Below, one piece after another: positions 1 to 9,107 of a stretch of DNA of 64,000 nucleotides (position 1 is the stretch's first letter; every line of letters begins with the position of its first letter). The DNA comes from CAZRHH01 sp964599885. GTDB lineage: Bacteria; Chloroflexota; Dehalococcoidia; DSTF01; JACRBR01. The stretch lies in contig CAZRHH010000002.1 in assembly GCA_964599885.1 (NCBI GenBank), forward strand, positions 1 to 64,000, read 5' to 3'. A program made the position numbers and the translations under genes. Under the pieces are notes generated by a model. The model was not told the DNA's origin. It saw only the letters and a list, made by a program, of their open reading frames with translations, and did not search any database.

Positions 1-1
1 C

Positions 2-619
2 GACGACGACCCGGCCGCGACGCCCACCGGCGCATCGACAGCATCGGCGTCCGCCGAACCACAGGCGGACCCGACGGCAGACGCGACCGACGAAGCGCTC
101 GCCGTGGACTTGCAGTACCTTGCGCCGTTCGTGCTCGACGCTGCCGATGTCCCGGCAGGCTTCACCCTTCGCAACAACCAGCCTGTTGGCGCCCGGGATG
201 CGGCGGTGGCCAACATCGGCATCCAGCCGCTGGCCCGCTTCATAGATGGCAGCGACCTTACGGGGGCGTGGGCGTCGTTCTTCACGCAGGAAGACCGCGC
301 GGTGAGCAGCATCGTCTACGACTTTGCGACGGCGGCGGGCGCGACGGGTCTCGTCGAGACCCTCAGCGCGCTACAACCCGCCGACTATCCCACCGCCGAC
401 ACCGTGGAGCGCGTCCAGGCAGAGGCGATCGAAGAAGCTTCGCAGATGATGCTCTACGTACTGACCGGCGCGCGGACGCTGGAGTACACGTGGGCGCAAG
501 GCCACTACGCCGGCCAGATCGTGCTCCGCTACGCCGGTGAGGTGGGCAATCCGGATGATGTCGCGCTGGTCGTGTCGCTCGCCCGCACACAGGCCGAGCG
601 GATGCGCGCCGCGCCGTAG
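2..619 (+). CDS. C-terminal part of a probable exported protein (5' end outside window)
   Basis: The reading frame is open from the first bases of the window, so the true start lies upstream. The first 35 or so visible residues form a linker rich in Asp, Ala, Thr and Pro, of the kind that often follows a signal peptide or lipobox in secreted proteins. The following 170 residues look like a compact alpha/beta domain starting near VDLQYLAPF. A GTG at 104 could be mistaken for a start, but the linker runs in frame through it. I do not recognise the family. The rhodanese gene follows 63 bp downstream. Confidence 0.6.
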   Translation, partial: DDDPAATPTGASTASASAEPQADPTADATDEALAVDLQYLAPFVLDAADVPAGFTLRNNQPVGARDAAVANIGIQPLARFIDGSDLTGAWASFFTQEDRAVSSIVYDFATAAGATGLVETLSALQPADYPTADTVERVQAEAIEEASQMMLYVLTGARTLEYTWAQGHYAGQIVLRYAGEVGNPDDVALVVSLARTQAERMRAAP

Positions 620-682
620 CCGTTTGCGGCTGGGCGACGAACCATGCGAACATGAACTGACGAAGAGCGCGAGGAGATCGCC

Positions 683-1021
683 ATGCCGACCAAGGACGAG
701 CGAGAGCCGTTTCACCGGATCACGGTCGTTGAAGCGAAAGAGATGATGGCGGGGGACGACGCCGTTGTGATCGACGTGCGCAACCCCGACGAGTACCAGT
801 CCGGCCACCTCCCCGGTGCGACGCTGATCCCGGTGAACAGCGTGTTCGCGCGACGCGAGGAGTTGCCTGGTGACAAGAAGATCATCTTCGTCTGTGCCGT
901 TGGCCAGCGGAGTGCCTTGGCCGCCGAAATGGCGGCTGCCGGGGGACTCACCGCCGACCGGATCTTCAGCATGGACGGCGGCACCGACGCGTGGCGCAAA
1001 GCGGGCGAACCCGTCGAGTAG
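683..1021 (+). CDS. Single-domain rhodanese-like sulfurtransferase
   Basis: This 112-residue protein is one rhodanese fold. DVRNPDEYQSGHLPGA (31-46) is the conserved CH2A-type region. The active-site loop CAVGQRS starts at Cys71, the residue that carries persulfide in this family. There is no signal peptide, so it should be cytoplasmic. The start is set by an AGGAGA Shine-Dalgarno about 7 bp upstream of ATG 683. The physiological sulfur acceptor cannot be inferred from the neighbours, an exported protein and a HAD phosphatase. Confidence 0.9.
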   Translation: MPTKDEREPFHRITVVEAKEMMAGDDAVVIDVRNPDEYQSGHLPGATLIPVNSVFARREELPGDKKIIFVCAVGQRSALAAEMAAAGGLTADRIFSMDGGTDAWRKAGEPVE

Positions 1022-1095
1022 AGCCCGGCAGACGACGCCAGACGGACGACAGGTTGCGGCCCCTGCTCAACAGGTGTCGCTCGGCGAGGACAGGT

Positions 1096-1791
1096 ATGCG
1101 GACCATCGTGCTTTGGGATATCGATAACACGCTGCTCTACACCGGCGGCGCGGGCAGCCTTGGCATGGCACGCGCGTTCGAAAATCTATACGGCGTGCCG
1201 GATGCCTTTCGCAGCGTCGAGTTTTCCGGACGCACGGACACGGCAATCTTTCGTGATTGCGCCCGCGCCAACGGTATCGCTGAAGCTGCGCTGGCCGGCG
1301 AACAACAACGCTTCCTCGATGCTTACGTGCCGCACCTGGCTACCGCCCTCGCCGAAGTCGAAGGCAAGCTGATGCCGGGCGTGCGCGGTGTACTCGATGC
1401 ACTGGCCGCGCGCGAGGATGTCGTACAGGGACTCGGTACGGGCAACTTTCGCGCAGGTGGCGAGCTGAAGCTGAAGCACTACGAGATCGACAACTATTTT
1501 CCCGGTTGCGTCGGTGGCTTCGGCGAGGATACCGAATCGCGCTCCGAGATGGTCGGCCGCGGCATTGAGCGTTTGTTGGGCGCGGACCGCAATGGTGAGC
1601 GCGTCGTCGTCATCGGTGACACGCCGCACGACGTTACCGCAGCGCTCGCGAACGACGCCTTCGCGCTGGGCGTCGCTACCGGTAAGGACTCCGTTGAAGT
1701 GTTGCTCGACGCGGGGGCCGACGTTGCACTCGCTGACCTGTCGGACGTGGAGCGTGCCGTATCGCTGATCTGTCGGCGCGGGGGCGGTTAG
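1096..1791 (+). CDS. HAD-superfamily hydrolase, phosphoglycolate-phosphatase-like
   Basis: The protein has 231 residues from ATG 1096. An upstream in-frame extension exists but is Arg-rich and unlike the family. Motif I is DIDNT, with Asp8 as nucleophile and Asp10 as general acid. Motif II is GLGTGN, and motif IV is IGDTPHD near the C-terminus. Between motifs I and II lies a helical cap of about 75 residues, as in Gph-type C1-cap phosphatases. A small phosphorylated metabolite is the expected substrate, but specificity is not readable. The 3' end overlaps the stop of a convergent small gene by 4 bp. Confidence 0.85.
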   Translation: MRTIVLWDIDNTLLYTGGAGSLGMARAFENLYGVPDAFRSVEFSGRTDTAIFRDCARANGIAEAALAGEQQRFLDAYVPHLATALAEVEGKLMPGVRGVLDALAAREDVVQGLGTGNFRAGGELKLKHYEIDNYFPGCVGGFGEDTESRSEMVGRGIERLLGADRNGERVVVIGDTPHDVTAALANDAFALGVATGKDSVEVLLDAGADVALADLSDVERAVSLICRRGGG

Positions 1792-2018
1792 AGCACTGGC
1801 CCGCCGAGCAGGGGGCCGCCCCTATCCAGCACCTTGCCATCGGTACCGATGACGCTGGGGCGTTCCTCGCAGTAGCCGCCCAGTTCGCACTTGTCGAACT
1901 GAAACGCGCCAAAGTCTTTCGAATAGACGATGGACCACGTGCCAATCAGCAGATTCTCGCCGGACGCGAGCTGCTTCTGCAGTACGGCGATGAGCGCTTC
2001 CAGTTCTTTGCGGCCCAC
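1788..2018 (-). CDS. Small conserved-looking hypothetical protein
   Basis: This 76-residue protein starts at GTG 2018, preceded by a very strong purine-rich site (GAGGAGGAGA on the minus strand), which argues that it is real. It has an N-terminal helix (KELEALIAVLQKQLASG) followed by a beta-like segment with two Cys (FDKCELGGYC) and a Gly-rich tail. There is no signal peptide or membrane segment. It converges on and overlaps the HAD gene by 4 bp. The family is not recognised. Confidence 0.6.
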   Translation of the reverse strand: MGRKELEALIAVLQKQLASGENLLIGTWSIVYSKDFGAFQFDKCELGGYCEERPSVIGTDGKVLDRGGPLLGGPVL

Positions 2019-2095
2019 GGTCTCCTCCTCGAGTGAACTGTCTGCGACAAGTATGGCACGACCCCGTGCATGCGGCGCGCGGACGGGTGCAACGG

Positions 2096-2101
2096 TATAC
2101 T
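2096..2101 (+). promoter_or_regulatory. Putative -10 element of pyrD
   Basis: TATACT lies 12 bp before the ATG at 2114. No Shine-Dalgarno lies between them, so the transcript would have only a few untranslated bases. No convincing -35 is seen. The same hexamer precedes several other genes in this window. Confidence 0.4.
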
Positions 2102-2113
2102 CGCTTCAATTCC

Positions 2114-3058
2114 ATGCGAGAACGCAATTCAGGATCACTGCAGCTTGCCGTCGACATCGCCGGCGGTAAGCGATCGCTCACGCTCGCGAATCCCGTGATG
2201 GTCGCGTCCGGCACCTTCAGCTACGGTTTGGAGTACGCGAAGATCATCGACATACAGCGGCTCGGCGCGATCGTCAGCAAGACGACGACGCTGCGCCCTC
2301 GGGCCGGCAGCCCGACGCAGCGTATCGACGAGACGCCCGCGGGCATGCTCAACTCCATCGGGCTGCAGAACATCGGTATGGACAAGCTAATCCGCGATAT
2401 GGCGCCCGCGTGGGAGCGCTGGAAGACGCCGGTCATCGTCAGCATCCTCGGCGGCAGCGTGGAGGAGTACGGCGAGTGCGCCGCGCGGCTCGAAGGCGTC
2501 GCCGGCATCGCCGCGCTCGAACTGAACATCAGCAGCCCGAACGCGCAACAAGGTGGCATGGAGTTCGGGCAGGACGCCCAGACGGCGGCGGCGGTCACCG
2601 CATCGTGCGTGCGGGCCACAACGCTGCCCATCATCGTCAAGCTCACGCCAAACGTCACCGACATCGTGCCGATTGCGCGCGCTGTCGTCGATGCAGGCGC
2701 GAGCGCACTCTGCGTCATCAACACGTTGCAGGCCATGTCGATCGATGCGCACGCGCGCCGGCCGCGGATCGCGCGCGTGTTCGCCGGTCTTTCAGGGCCG
2801 GCGATGAAACCTGTCGCGCTACGCATGGTGTGGCAGGTGGCCGGAGCTGTTGATGTTCCGGTGATCGGCTGCGGAGGCATCATGACCGGCACCGACGCCA
2901 TTGAGTTTCTGCTCGCGGGCGCGACGGCCGTACAGGTCGGCACGGCCACATTCCGCAATCCCAACGCGCCGATCGAGGTGCTCGATGGCGTCGAGCGGTA
3001 CCTCCGGAACGAAGGCGTCGGCGATGTGCGAGACATCATCGGGGCAGCCCGCGCGTAA
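2114..3058 (+). CDS. pyrD: Dihydroorotate dehydrogenase, class-1-like catalytic subunit
   Basis: This 314-residue TIM-barrel flavoprotein of pyrimidine synthesis oxidises dihydroorotate to orotate. Family marks are ANPVMVASGTF (25-35), the active-site loop NISSPN (138-143) followed by GGMEFGQD, INTLQAM, and the FMN-phosphate site GCGGI near the C-terminus. The GGMEFG stretch is typical of class 1B, but that class normally has NISCPN with Cys as catalytic base. Here the residue is Ser141 (codon AGC at 2534-2536), as in class 2. No pyrK electron-transfer gene is adjacent. ATG 2114 is preferred to an upstream in-frame start because homology begins just after it. Confidence 0.9.
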   Translation: MRERNSGSLQLAVDIAGGKRSLTLANPVMVASGTFSYGLEYAKIIDIQRLGAIVSKTTTLRPRAGSPTQRIDETPAGMLNSIGLQNIGMDKLIRDMAPAWERWKTPVIVSILGGSVEEYGECAARLEGVAGIAALELNISSPNAQQGGMEFGQDAQTAAAVTASCVRATTLPIIVKLTPNVTDIVPIARAVVDAGASALCVINTLQAMSIDAHARRPRIARVFAGLSGPAMKPVALRMVWQVAGAVDVPVIGCGGIMTGTDAIEFLLAGATAVQVGTATFRNPNAPIEVLDGVERYLRNEGVGDVRDIIGAARA

Positions 3059-3148
3059 TCCTTATGTCATGTTACACGCGCCAGGCCGGATCTTCTGAGG
3101 CGTTGTCACCGCTCACACACGACGTCCGATCGACGAGTGCGCTTGCGC

Positions 3149-3154
3149 TATCAT
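3149..3154 (+). promoter_or_regulatory. Putative -10 element of the tRNA-Pro gene
   Basis: TATCAT ends 14 bp before the first base of the tRNA, a suitable distance for a short 5' leader. A -35 consensus is not evident. Confidence 0.4.
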
Positions 3155-3168
3155 GCTCGCGACACCGG

Positions 3169-3245
<77 letters not shown>

Positions 3246-3437
3246 CCAACTCCGCCACCACGGCACAGCAGCACGTTCAGTCTCCCTAGGCGCCACCCCG
3301 TATCGAACGCAATCCGCTCCCTCAGTTCCGCGCAAAGCACCAGGCGCCGGATTCGCAACACCAACCCCTATTCCGGAACCGCACGCCTGCAATCCCAATG
3401 TACAGCCACCGCACCCGCATGCCGATCATGGTTGTGC

Positions 3438-5027
3438 ATGCAGACGCAACTTGCCCGAGGTAACCCGCTCTCGAACGAGCGCATCCTGGCGCTCGTACGT
3501 CCGTACGCCGGCGTGATTGCGATCGCGTCGATCGTGCTGCTTCCGTTGCTGTTCAGCATGCCATTCCTGGGCGGCCCGATGGAACGCGACGAAGGCGTCT
3601 ACTTCGGCATGGCGATGTTCGATGGACTGCCGTACACAGCGGTGTTCGACCACAAGCCACCGCTTGTCTACGCGTGGTACGAGCTGAGCCTTCTCATCAC
3701 CGGCGAACCCTCCATCGTCGCGATCCGGACACTGGCGGCGCTCAACCTGTCGGCGACGGCCCTGGCCGTAACGTGGTGCGGCTGGCTGCTGGGTGGCCGT
3801 CGCCTCGGTCTGCTCGGCGGGCTGGCGATGGCGCTCGCAGTGTCGAACCAGTACTTGCAGTTTGAAGCGAACACCGAAGTGTTCACGATCCTGCCGCTAA
3901 CGTTGTCGTTTGGCTGCTTCCTACGGGGCGTAGAGACCGAGCGGCGACACTGGCTCTTGCTCTCCGGAGCTCTCCTCGGCATCGCGACGATGACCAAGAG
4001 CGTCGCGATTCTCCAGTACCCGGCCCTACTCTTTGTACTCGGGTCGAGCCTGGGCGGGGCCGGCGGTGAACCGCGCCGCCTTTCACGGAACGCGCTGGCA
4101 CTTACGGCCGGGCTCGCATCGGCGCTAGCGCTCGTGGTTACGCCGTTCGTCGTGAGCGGCCACTGGCATGAGTTCGCCTATGCGAACATCGAATACAACT
4201 ACCTCTACGGCGAACAGGTGCCCTTCGTAGACAAGCTGTTCGCGATCTCCGAAGTCCATCGGCAGGTGCTGAGCGGCGCGCTCTGGCTCTGGTTGCTTGC
4301 GGCGTTCGGCGGGTTCCTGGTTGTGACGCGCCGTGCCGAAGCCGGCACGGCGAGCTTGCTCGCCGTGTCCGTGGCCGCATTCGTTGGTGCGAGTTCGACC
4401 GGACGCGAGTCGCCTCACTACTGGGTGACGATCGTGCCCTTCGCGGCCCTGCTCGCGGCGATCGCTGTCGAACGAGTGATGGATACGTGGCACGAGCGCC
4501 GCGGCCACATCGCTGCCAATGCGCTGGCTTGCGTGGTGCTGCTTTCGGTGCTGGCTCTCACACCGCTTTACGTGGCAGGCTCGGACGCGGCGCACCTCCT
4601 CAAGTACGAACGCGAATTGGGCGCCGAGCGCGCTGTCGAGAGCGCGCCGATCGCCGCGTTCATCGCGGATCACAGCGAGCCCGGCGACCGGCTGTTCGTG
4701 CTTGGCGGCGAGTCGCAGCTCTACGTACTCGCCGATCGCCGTCCGGCAACGTACTTCACGCGCCCTCTCGCAGCGCTCACTGTCGATCCGGCGACTTTCG
4801 AGCGCACCATGCGCGAACTCCGGGCGGCGCCCCCCTACGTCTTCGTCGACTCCGCCCGTGTCGACCTCAAGGCCGCCGACGACGTGTACGTCCGAACCGG
4901 CGAAAGCGACCTCAGCCCCACCTACCGCAAGCAGATCGATGCGCTTCTTTCCGAGCACTACGTCTACTGGGCCACGATCGAGCATGCGGAGATCTACCTC
5001 CTTCGACTGCGGCCGCCCGAGCCATAG
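3438..5027 (+). CDS. Membrane glycosyltransferase, PMT/ArnT-like (GT-C fold)
   Basis: The protein has about 529 residues from ATG 3438; the start is tentative, since no ribosome site is clear, and the longer frame runs through the tRNA. It has an N-terminal membrane helix and then an acidic periplasmic loop containing RDEGVYFGMA and DHKPPLVYAWYE, the signature of GT-C enzymes that take sugars from polyprenyl-phosphate donors. Roughly ten hydrophobic helices follow, then a soluble C-terminal domain of about 140 residues. The likely role is glycosylation of an envelope lipid or protein; the acceptor is unknown. It stands alone between tRNA-Pro and typA. Confidence 0.8.
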   Translation: MQTQLARGNPLSNERILALVRPYAGVIAIASIVLLPLLFSMPFLGGPMERDEGVYFGMAMFDGLPYTAVFDHKPPLVYAWYELSLLITGEPSIVAIRTLAALNLSATALAVTWCGWLLGGRRLGLLGGLAMALAVSNQYLQFEANTEVFTILPLTLSFGCFLRGVETERRHWLLLSGALLGIATMTKSVAILQYPALLFVLGSSLGGAGGEPRRLSRNALALTAGLASALALVVTPFVVSGHWHEFAYANIEYNYLYGEQVPFVDKLFAISEVHRQVLSGALWLWLLAAFGGFLVVTRRAEAGTASLLAVSVAAFVGASSTGRESPHYWVTIVPFAALLAAIAVERVMDTWHERRGHIAANALACVVLLSVLALTPLYVAGSDAAHLLKYERELGAERAVESAPIAAFIADHSEPGDRLFVLGGESQLYVLADRRPATYFTRPLAALTVDPATFERTMRELRAAPPYVFVDSARVDLKAADDVYVRTGESDLSPTYRKQIDALLSEHYVYWATIEHAEIYLLRLRPPEP

Positions 5028-5255
5028 TCCTCTCGGCGAAGCCGCAACCCCGAATCTGGTACCATAACTACGAGTCAGCGCGAGCGGGCTCCGGCCCCTT
5101 GGGTCGCAGATATGGCGCATCCGCTCCGCACTCGGTCCCCCGAACGTTGCGAGTCCCGCCCAATACGCCGCTGGCTCCGCCCGGCCGATATAGCCGTGAC
5201 AGCGCCGACGCTGATCGTCGCGCCTCGCCGATGCGGAGCGCCCGAAGGAGCAACC

Positions 5256-7118
5256 GTGAACGACACCGAAACCCCGACCCAGACGCAGCACGGCGCCGGC
5301 GAGGCGATCCAGGAGTACATCCGGAACATCGCCATCATCGCCCACGTCGACCACGGTAAGACGACCCTCGTCGATGCCATGCTCTGGCAGAGCGGCGTCT
5401 TCCGCGAGAACGAGGCGGTCGTCGATCGCGTCATGGACTCCAACGACCTTGAGCGCGAGAAGGGGATCACGATCCTCGCCAAGAACACCGCCGTGCGCTT
5501 CGGCGACTACAAGATCAACATCGTCGATACCCCCGGCCACGCCGACTTCGGCGGCGAAGTCGAGCGCACGCTGAAGATGGTCGATGGCGTCATGCTGCTC
5601 GTCGATGCCAGCGAGGGCCCGCTGCCGCAGACACGCTTCGTGCTGAAGAAGGCACTCGAACTCGGCCTGCCGCCGATCGTCGTCGTCAACAAGATCGATC
5701 GCAAGGACGCCCGCGTGCAGGAAGTGCTGAACGAGATCTACGATCTGTTCATCGACCTCGACGCGACCGAAGAGCAACTCGAATTCCCCGTGCTCTACAC
5801 AATCGCCCGCGACGGCATCTGCCGGCTCGAGCCCGAAGGCGAAGACCACAAGCTCGAGCCGCTTTTCAACCAGATCATCAAGACGATCCCGGCGCCCCGC
5901 TACGACCCCGCGATGCCACTGCAGATGCTGGTGCTCAACCTCGACTACTCGGACTACGTCGGACGCCTCGCGATCGGCCGCATCATGAACGGCACCGTGC
6001 AACCGCGGCAGGACGTCGGCCTCGCCCGTCACGATGGCACGATCGTCCGCACGCGCGTCTCGATCCTGTACGCATTCGACGGTCTCGACCGCGTCGAGGT
6101 GCCCGAAGCCGGACCCGGCGACATCGTCGCGCTGGCAGGGTTCGACGAAGTGAACATTGGCGAGACGATCACCGACGCCGACGACCCGCGGCCGCTGCCG
6201 CCCGTCACCGTCGACGAGCCCACCGTCAGCATGAAGTTCGGCATCAACGATTCGCCGTTCTCCGGACAGGACGGAAAGCTCGTCACGTCCCGCAACATCA
6301 AGGAGCGCCTCGAGCGCGAGATCCTCACGAACGTCAGCCTCAAGGTCGACACCGGCGACAGCCTCGACACATTCGAAGTCTCCGGCCGGGGCGAACTGCA
6401 GATGGCGATCCTGATCGAGATGATGCGCCGCGAAGGCTACGAGCTCACCGTCAGCAAGCCCGAAGTGATCACGAAGACCATCAACGGCGCGAAGCACGAG
6501 CCGATGGAACATCTGACGATCGACTGCCCCGAAGAGTTCGTCGGCGTCGTCACGCAGATGATCTCGTCGCGCAAGGGCCGCATGTCGAACATGGCCAATC
6601 ACGGCACCGGCCGTGTGCGGCTTGAGTTCCGCATCCCGTCGCGCGGCCTCATCGGCTTTCGCAGCCAGTTCCTCACCGACACGCGCGGCACCGGCCTCCT
6701 CAACCACATCTTCGACGGCTACGAGCCCTGGCAGGGCGACATTCCGCATCGCCTCACCGGCGCCCTCGTCGCCGACCGCCCCGGCAAGGTGACCGGGTTC
6801 GCGATCGAGAACATCCAGGACCGCGGCGAACTCTTCGTCGAGCCCAGCGACCCCACCTACGAGGGCATGATCGTCGGCGAGAACGCGCGCGGCGAAGACA
6901 TGAACGTCAACATCACCAAAGAGAAGAAGCTCACCAACATGCGCGCCTCGACATCCGAGATGGCGCTGCACCTGCTGCCTGCTCGCAAGCTCTCGCTCGA
7001 ACACGCGATCGAATGGATCCGCGACGACGAAGCACTCGAAGTGACGCCGAAGAGCCTCCGCATCCGCAAGCGCATCCTGGACGGCGCCAAGCGCCCCAAA
7101 TACTGGATGAAGACGTAG
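5256..7118 (+). CDS. typA: Ribosome-associated GTPase TypA/BipA
   Basis: The protein has 620 residues from GTG 5256, fixed by the ideal site GAAGGAG at 5244-5250. A longer frame extends upstream but has no homology. The G-domain shows IAHVDHGKTTL (P-loop), REKGITI (switch I region), VDTPGHADFGGEVER (G3) and NKIDR (G4). EF-G-like domains II, III and V and the TypA-specific C-terminal domain follow; GLIGFRSQFLTDTRG and the region around REDMNVNITKEKK are typical. TypA assists ribosome assembly and stress or cold adaptation. The length matches the family. Confidence 0.97.
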   Translation: MNDTETPTQTQHGAGEAIQEYIRNIAIIAHVDHGKTTLVDAMLWQSGVFRENEAVVDRVMDSNDLEREKGITILAKNTAVRFGDYKINIVDTPGHADFGGEVERTLKMVDGVMLLVDASEGPLPQTRFVLKKALELGLPPIVVVNKIDRKDARVQEVLNEIYDLFIDLDATEEQLEFPVLYTIARDGICRLEPEGEDHKLEPLFNQIIKTIPAPRYDPAMPLQMLVLNLDYSDYVGRLAIGRIMNGTVQPRQDVGLARHDGTIVRTRVSILYAFDGLDRVEVPEAGPGDIVALAGFDEVNIGETITDADDPRPLPPVTVDEPTVSMKFGINDSPFSGQDGKLVTSRNIKERLEREILTNVSLKVDTGDSLDTFEVSGRGELQMAILIEMMRREGYELTVSKPEVITKTINGAKHEPMEHLTIDCPEEFVGVVTQMISSRKGRMSNMANHGTGRVRLEFRIPSRGLIGFRSQFLTDTRGTGLLNHIFDGYEPWQGDIPHRLTGALVADRPGKVTGFAIENIQDRGELFVEPSDPTYEGMIVGENARGEDMNVNITKEKKLTNMRASTSEMALHLLPARKLSLEHAIEWIRDDEALEVTPKSLRIRKRILDGAKRPKYWMKT

Positions 7119-7273
7119 CGCGCCAGCCGAACGGCCCAGCCATGAGCGCGCAACATCTGACCTTCGCAACCCGCTTTGGGGCTTGCTGACGCCCGAACGG
7201 CGGCGTGTGCGCCGATACTCAGGCTGGAGTACCATTCAAGACGTACCCGCATCTACTGCGTGAGGTGACGGCG

Positions 7274-8962
7274 ATGGCGACGAACGGAAATGCGAACGGC
7301 GCGAAGGGCGACATCCGGACGGAGTACGAGCGCTGGGAAGCCGGCGCGCTCGCGAAGGCGCTTGAACGCGGCGGCGAGCGCGAGGCGGAGTTCCGGACAA
7401 CCTCCACACCCGTAACGCGGCTCGCCACACCCCTCGACACCGCGACCACAGACTTCGACCGCGACATCGGGCACCCGGGCGAGTATCCGTACACGCGCGG
7501 CGTGCAGGAGACGATGTACCGGGGGCGGCTGTGGAGCATGCGCCAGTACGCCGGCTTCGGCACCGCGCTCGAATCGAACGAACGCTTCAAGTTTCTGCTG
7601 AGCCAGGGTCAAACCGGGCTGTCCGTCGCGTTCGACCTGCCGACGCAGATCGGCATGGACTCCGACGATCCGCTCGCCGAGGCGGAGATCGGCCAGGTCG
7701 GCGTGGCGATCGATTCGCTCGCGGACATGGAGGACATGTTCGCCGGCATCCCGCTCGACCGCGTCAGCACGTCGATGACGATCAACGCGCCGGCGTCCGT
7801 GCTTGTGGCGATGTACATGGTCGTCGCCGAGAAGCAGGGCGTGCCGGCCGGCGACATCATGGGCACGGCGCAAAACGATGTGCTGAAGGAATACGTCGCA
7901 CGCGGCACGTACATCTACCCGCCGCGTCCGTCGCTGCGGCTCGCTGCCGACCTGATCACGCACTGCGCGACGTACGCGCCGAAGTTCAACAGCATCAGCG
8001 TTAGCGGCTATCACATCCGCGACGCTGGTTCGACGTCGGCGCAGGAGATCGCATTCGCCTTTGCCAATGCCATCGCGTATCTCGAAGCGTGCCAGCGTTC
8101 TGGCGTCGACATCGACGAGGTGGCGCCCCGTATCTCGTGGATCTTCAACACGCACAACAACTTCTTCGAGGAGATCGCGAAGTACCGCGCGCTGCGGCGC
8201 ATGTGGGCGAAGCTCCTGCGCGAACGCTTCGGCGCGAAAGACGCGAACTCGTGGAAGCTGCGCACGCACATCCAGACCGGCGGCGCGACGCTGACGGCGC
8301 AGCAGCCGGAGAACAACGTCGTGCGCGCGTCGCTGCAGGCGATGGCGTCCGTGCTCGGCGGCGTGCAGTCGATCGCGTTGTCGTGCTACGACGAGGCGCT
8401 CGCGATCCCGACGACCGAAGCGCAGCGCATCGCCCTTCGGACGCAGCAGATCATCGCGCACGAGAGCGGCGTCACCGACACGGTCGACCCGTTCGGAGGC
8501 TCGTACTTCGTCGAAGACCTGACGAACCAGATCGAGAATGCGGCGCAAGACTACATCGACCGCATCGAAGACATGGGCGGCGCCGTCGCGGCGATCGAAT
8601 CTGGCTACATGCAGTCGGAGATCCAGGAAGCGGCCGTCAAGCAGCAGCAGGACATCGAGTCCGGCAAGCGCGTGGTCGTCGGCGTCAACAAGTTCCGCAG
8701 CGACGAGGAACCCGAACCGGTGATCTTCCGTATGAACATGGAGCTCGCGCGCAATCAGGTCGCACGGCTGCACCGCGTCCGTGCCGAGCGCGACACGCCC
8801 GCCGCGCAGGCTGCGCTCGCCCGTCTCGGCGAATGCGCCCGCGGCGAAGACAACCTCATGCCGTCGATCCTAGACGCTGTCCGCGCGTACGCCACCCTCG
8901 GCGAGATCTGCGGCGAACTCCGCACCGCCTGGGGAGAGTACCGCCCGCCGACGGTGGTCTGA
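7274..8962 (+). CDS. Methylmalonyl-CoA mutase, large (catalytic) subunit without B12 domain
   Basis: This 562-residue TIM-barrel subunit interconverts methylmalonyl-CoA and succinyl-CoA. YPYTRG (71-76), RQYAGF (90-95) and the region around HIQTGGATLTAQQPENN and DPFGGSYFVE are family hallmarks. The protein stops where fused mutases continue into the cobalamin-binding domain with its DxHxxG motif, so a separate small subunit must be encoded elsewhere. The start ATG 7274 has GAGGTG 6 bp upstream. It would feed propionate, odd-chain or branched-chain carbon into succinyl-CoA, and may link to the succinate dehydrogenase-like genes at 14.6-18.2 kb (inference). Confidence 0.95.
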   Translation: MATNGNANGAKGDIRTEYERWEAGALAKALERGGEREAEFRTTSTPVTRLATPLDTATTDFDRDIGHPGEYPYTRGVQETMYRGRLWSMRQYAGFGTALESNERFKFLLSQGQTGLSVAFDLPTQIGMDSDDPLAEAEIGQVGVAIDSLADMEDMFAGIPLDRVSTSMTINAPASVLVAMYMVVAEKQGVPAGDIMGTAQNDVLKEYVARGTYIYPPRPSLRLAADLITHCATYAPKFNSISVSGYHIRDAGSTSAQEIAFAFANAIAYLEACQRSGVDIDEVAPRISWIFNTHNNFFEEIAKYRALRRMWAKLLRERFGAKDANSWKLRTHIQTGGATLTAQQPENNVVRASLQAMASVLGGVQSIALSCYDEALAIPTTEAQRIALRTQQIIAHESGVTDTVDPFGGSYFVEDLTNQIENAAQDYIDRIEDMGGAVAAIESGYMQSEIQEAAVKQQQDIESGKRVVVGVNKFRSDEEPEPVIFRMNMELARNQVARLHRVRAERDTPAAQAALARLGECARGEDNLMPSILDAVRAYATLGEICGELRTAWGEYRPPTVV

Positions 8963-8973
8963 CTTCGTCGGAG

Positions 8974-8994
8974 AACCTACAACCTGGAACCTAT
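8974..8994. repeat. Heptamer tandem array (AACCTRS-like units)
   Basis: Three imperfect 7-bp units stand in tandem: AACCTAC, AACCTGG and AACCTAT. It lies just after the mutase stop codon and is one of five 7-bp-period arrays in the window. Confidence 0.55.
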
Positions 8995-9107
8995 GGTTGC
9001 GCGTCAAGGTGAGGACGCCGTTCTAGTTTCATGCCACCTGATCCGCTAGTCTGCGCCGACTATCGCGCTATCGCTCGCCACTGCGGGCTTGAAACGGGGG
9101 AGACTTC

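Noticed and set aside
5028..5255. Long upstream extension of typA
   Set aside because: It is Arg/Pro-rich without homology; the ideal GAAGGAG site sets GTG 5256. Only a possible -10 (TACCAT at about 5060) is seen in this region.
4125..7235. A 1036-codon open frame on the minus strand
   Set aside because: It is antisense to typA and the glycosyltransferase, both with clear motifs. Long antisense frames are expected in high-GC DNA; composition is only Asp/Ala/Val/Arg-rich.
7253..8773. A 506-codon open frame on the minus strand
   Set aside because: Antisense of the methylmalonyl-CoA mutase gene with no motif.
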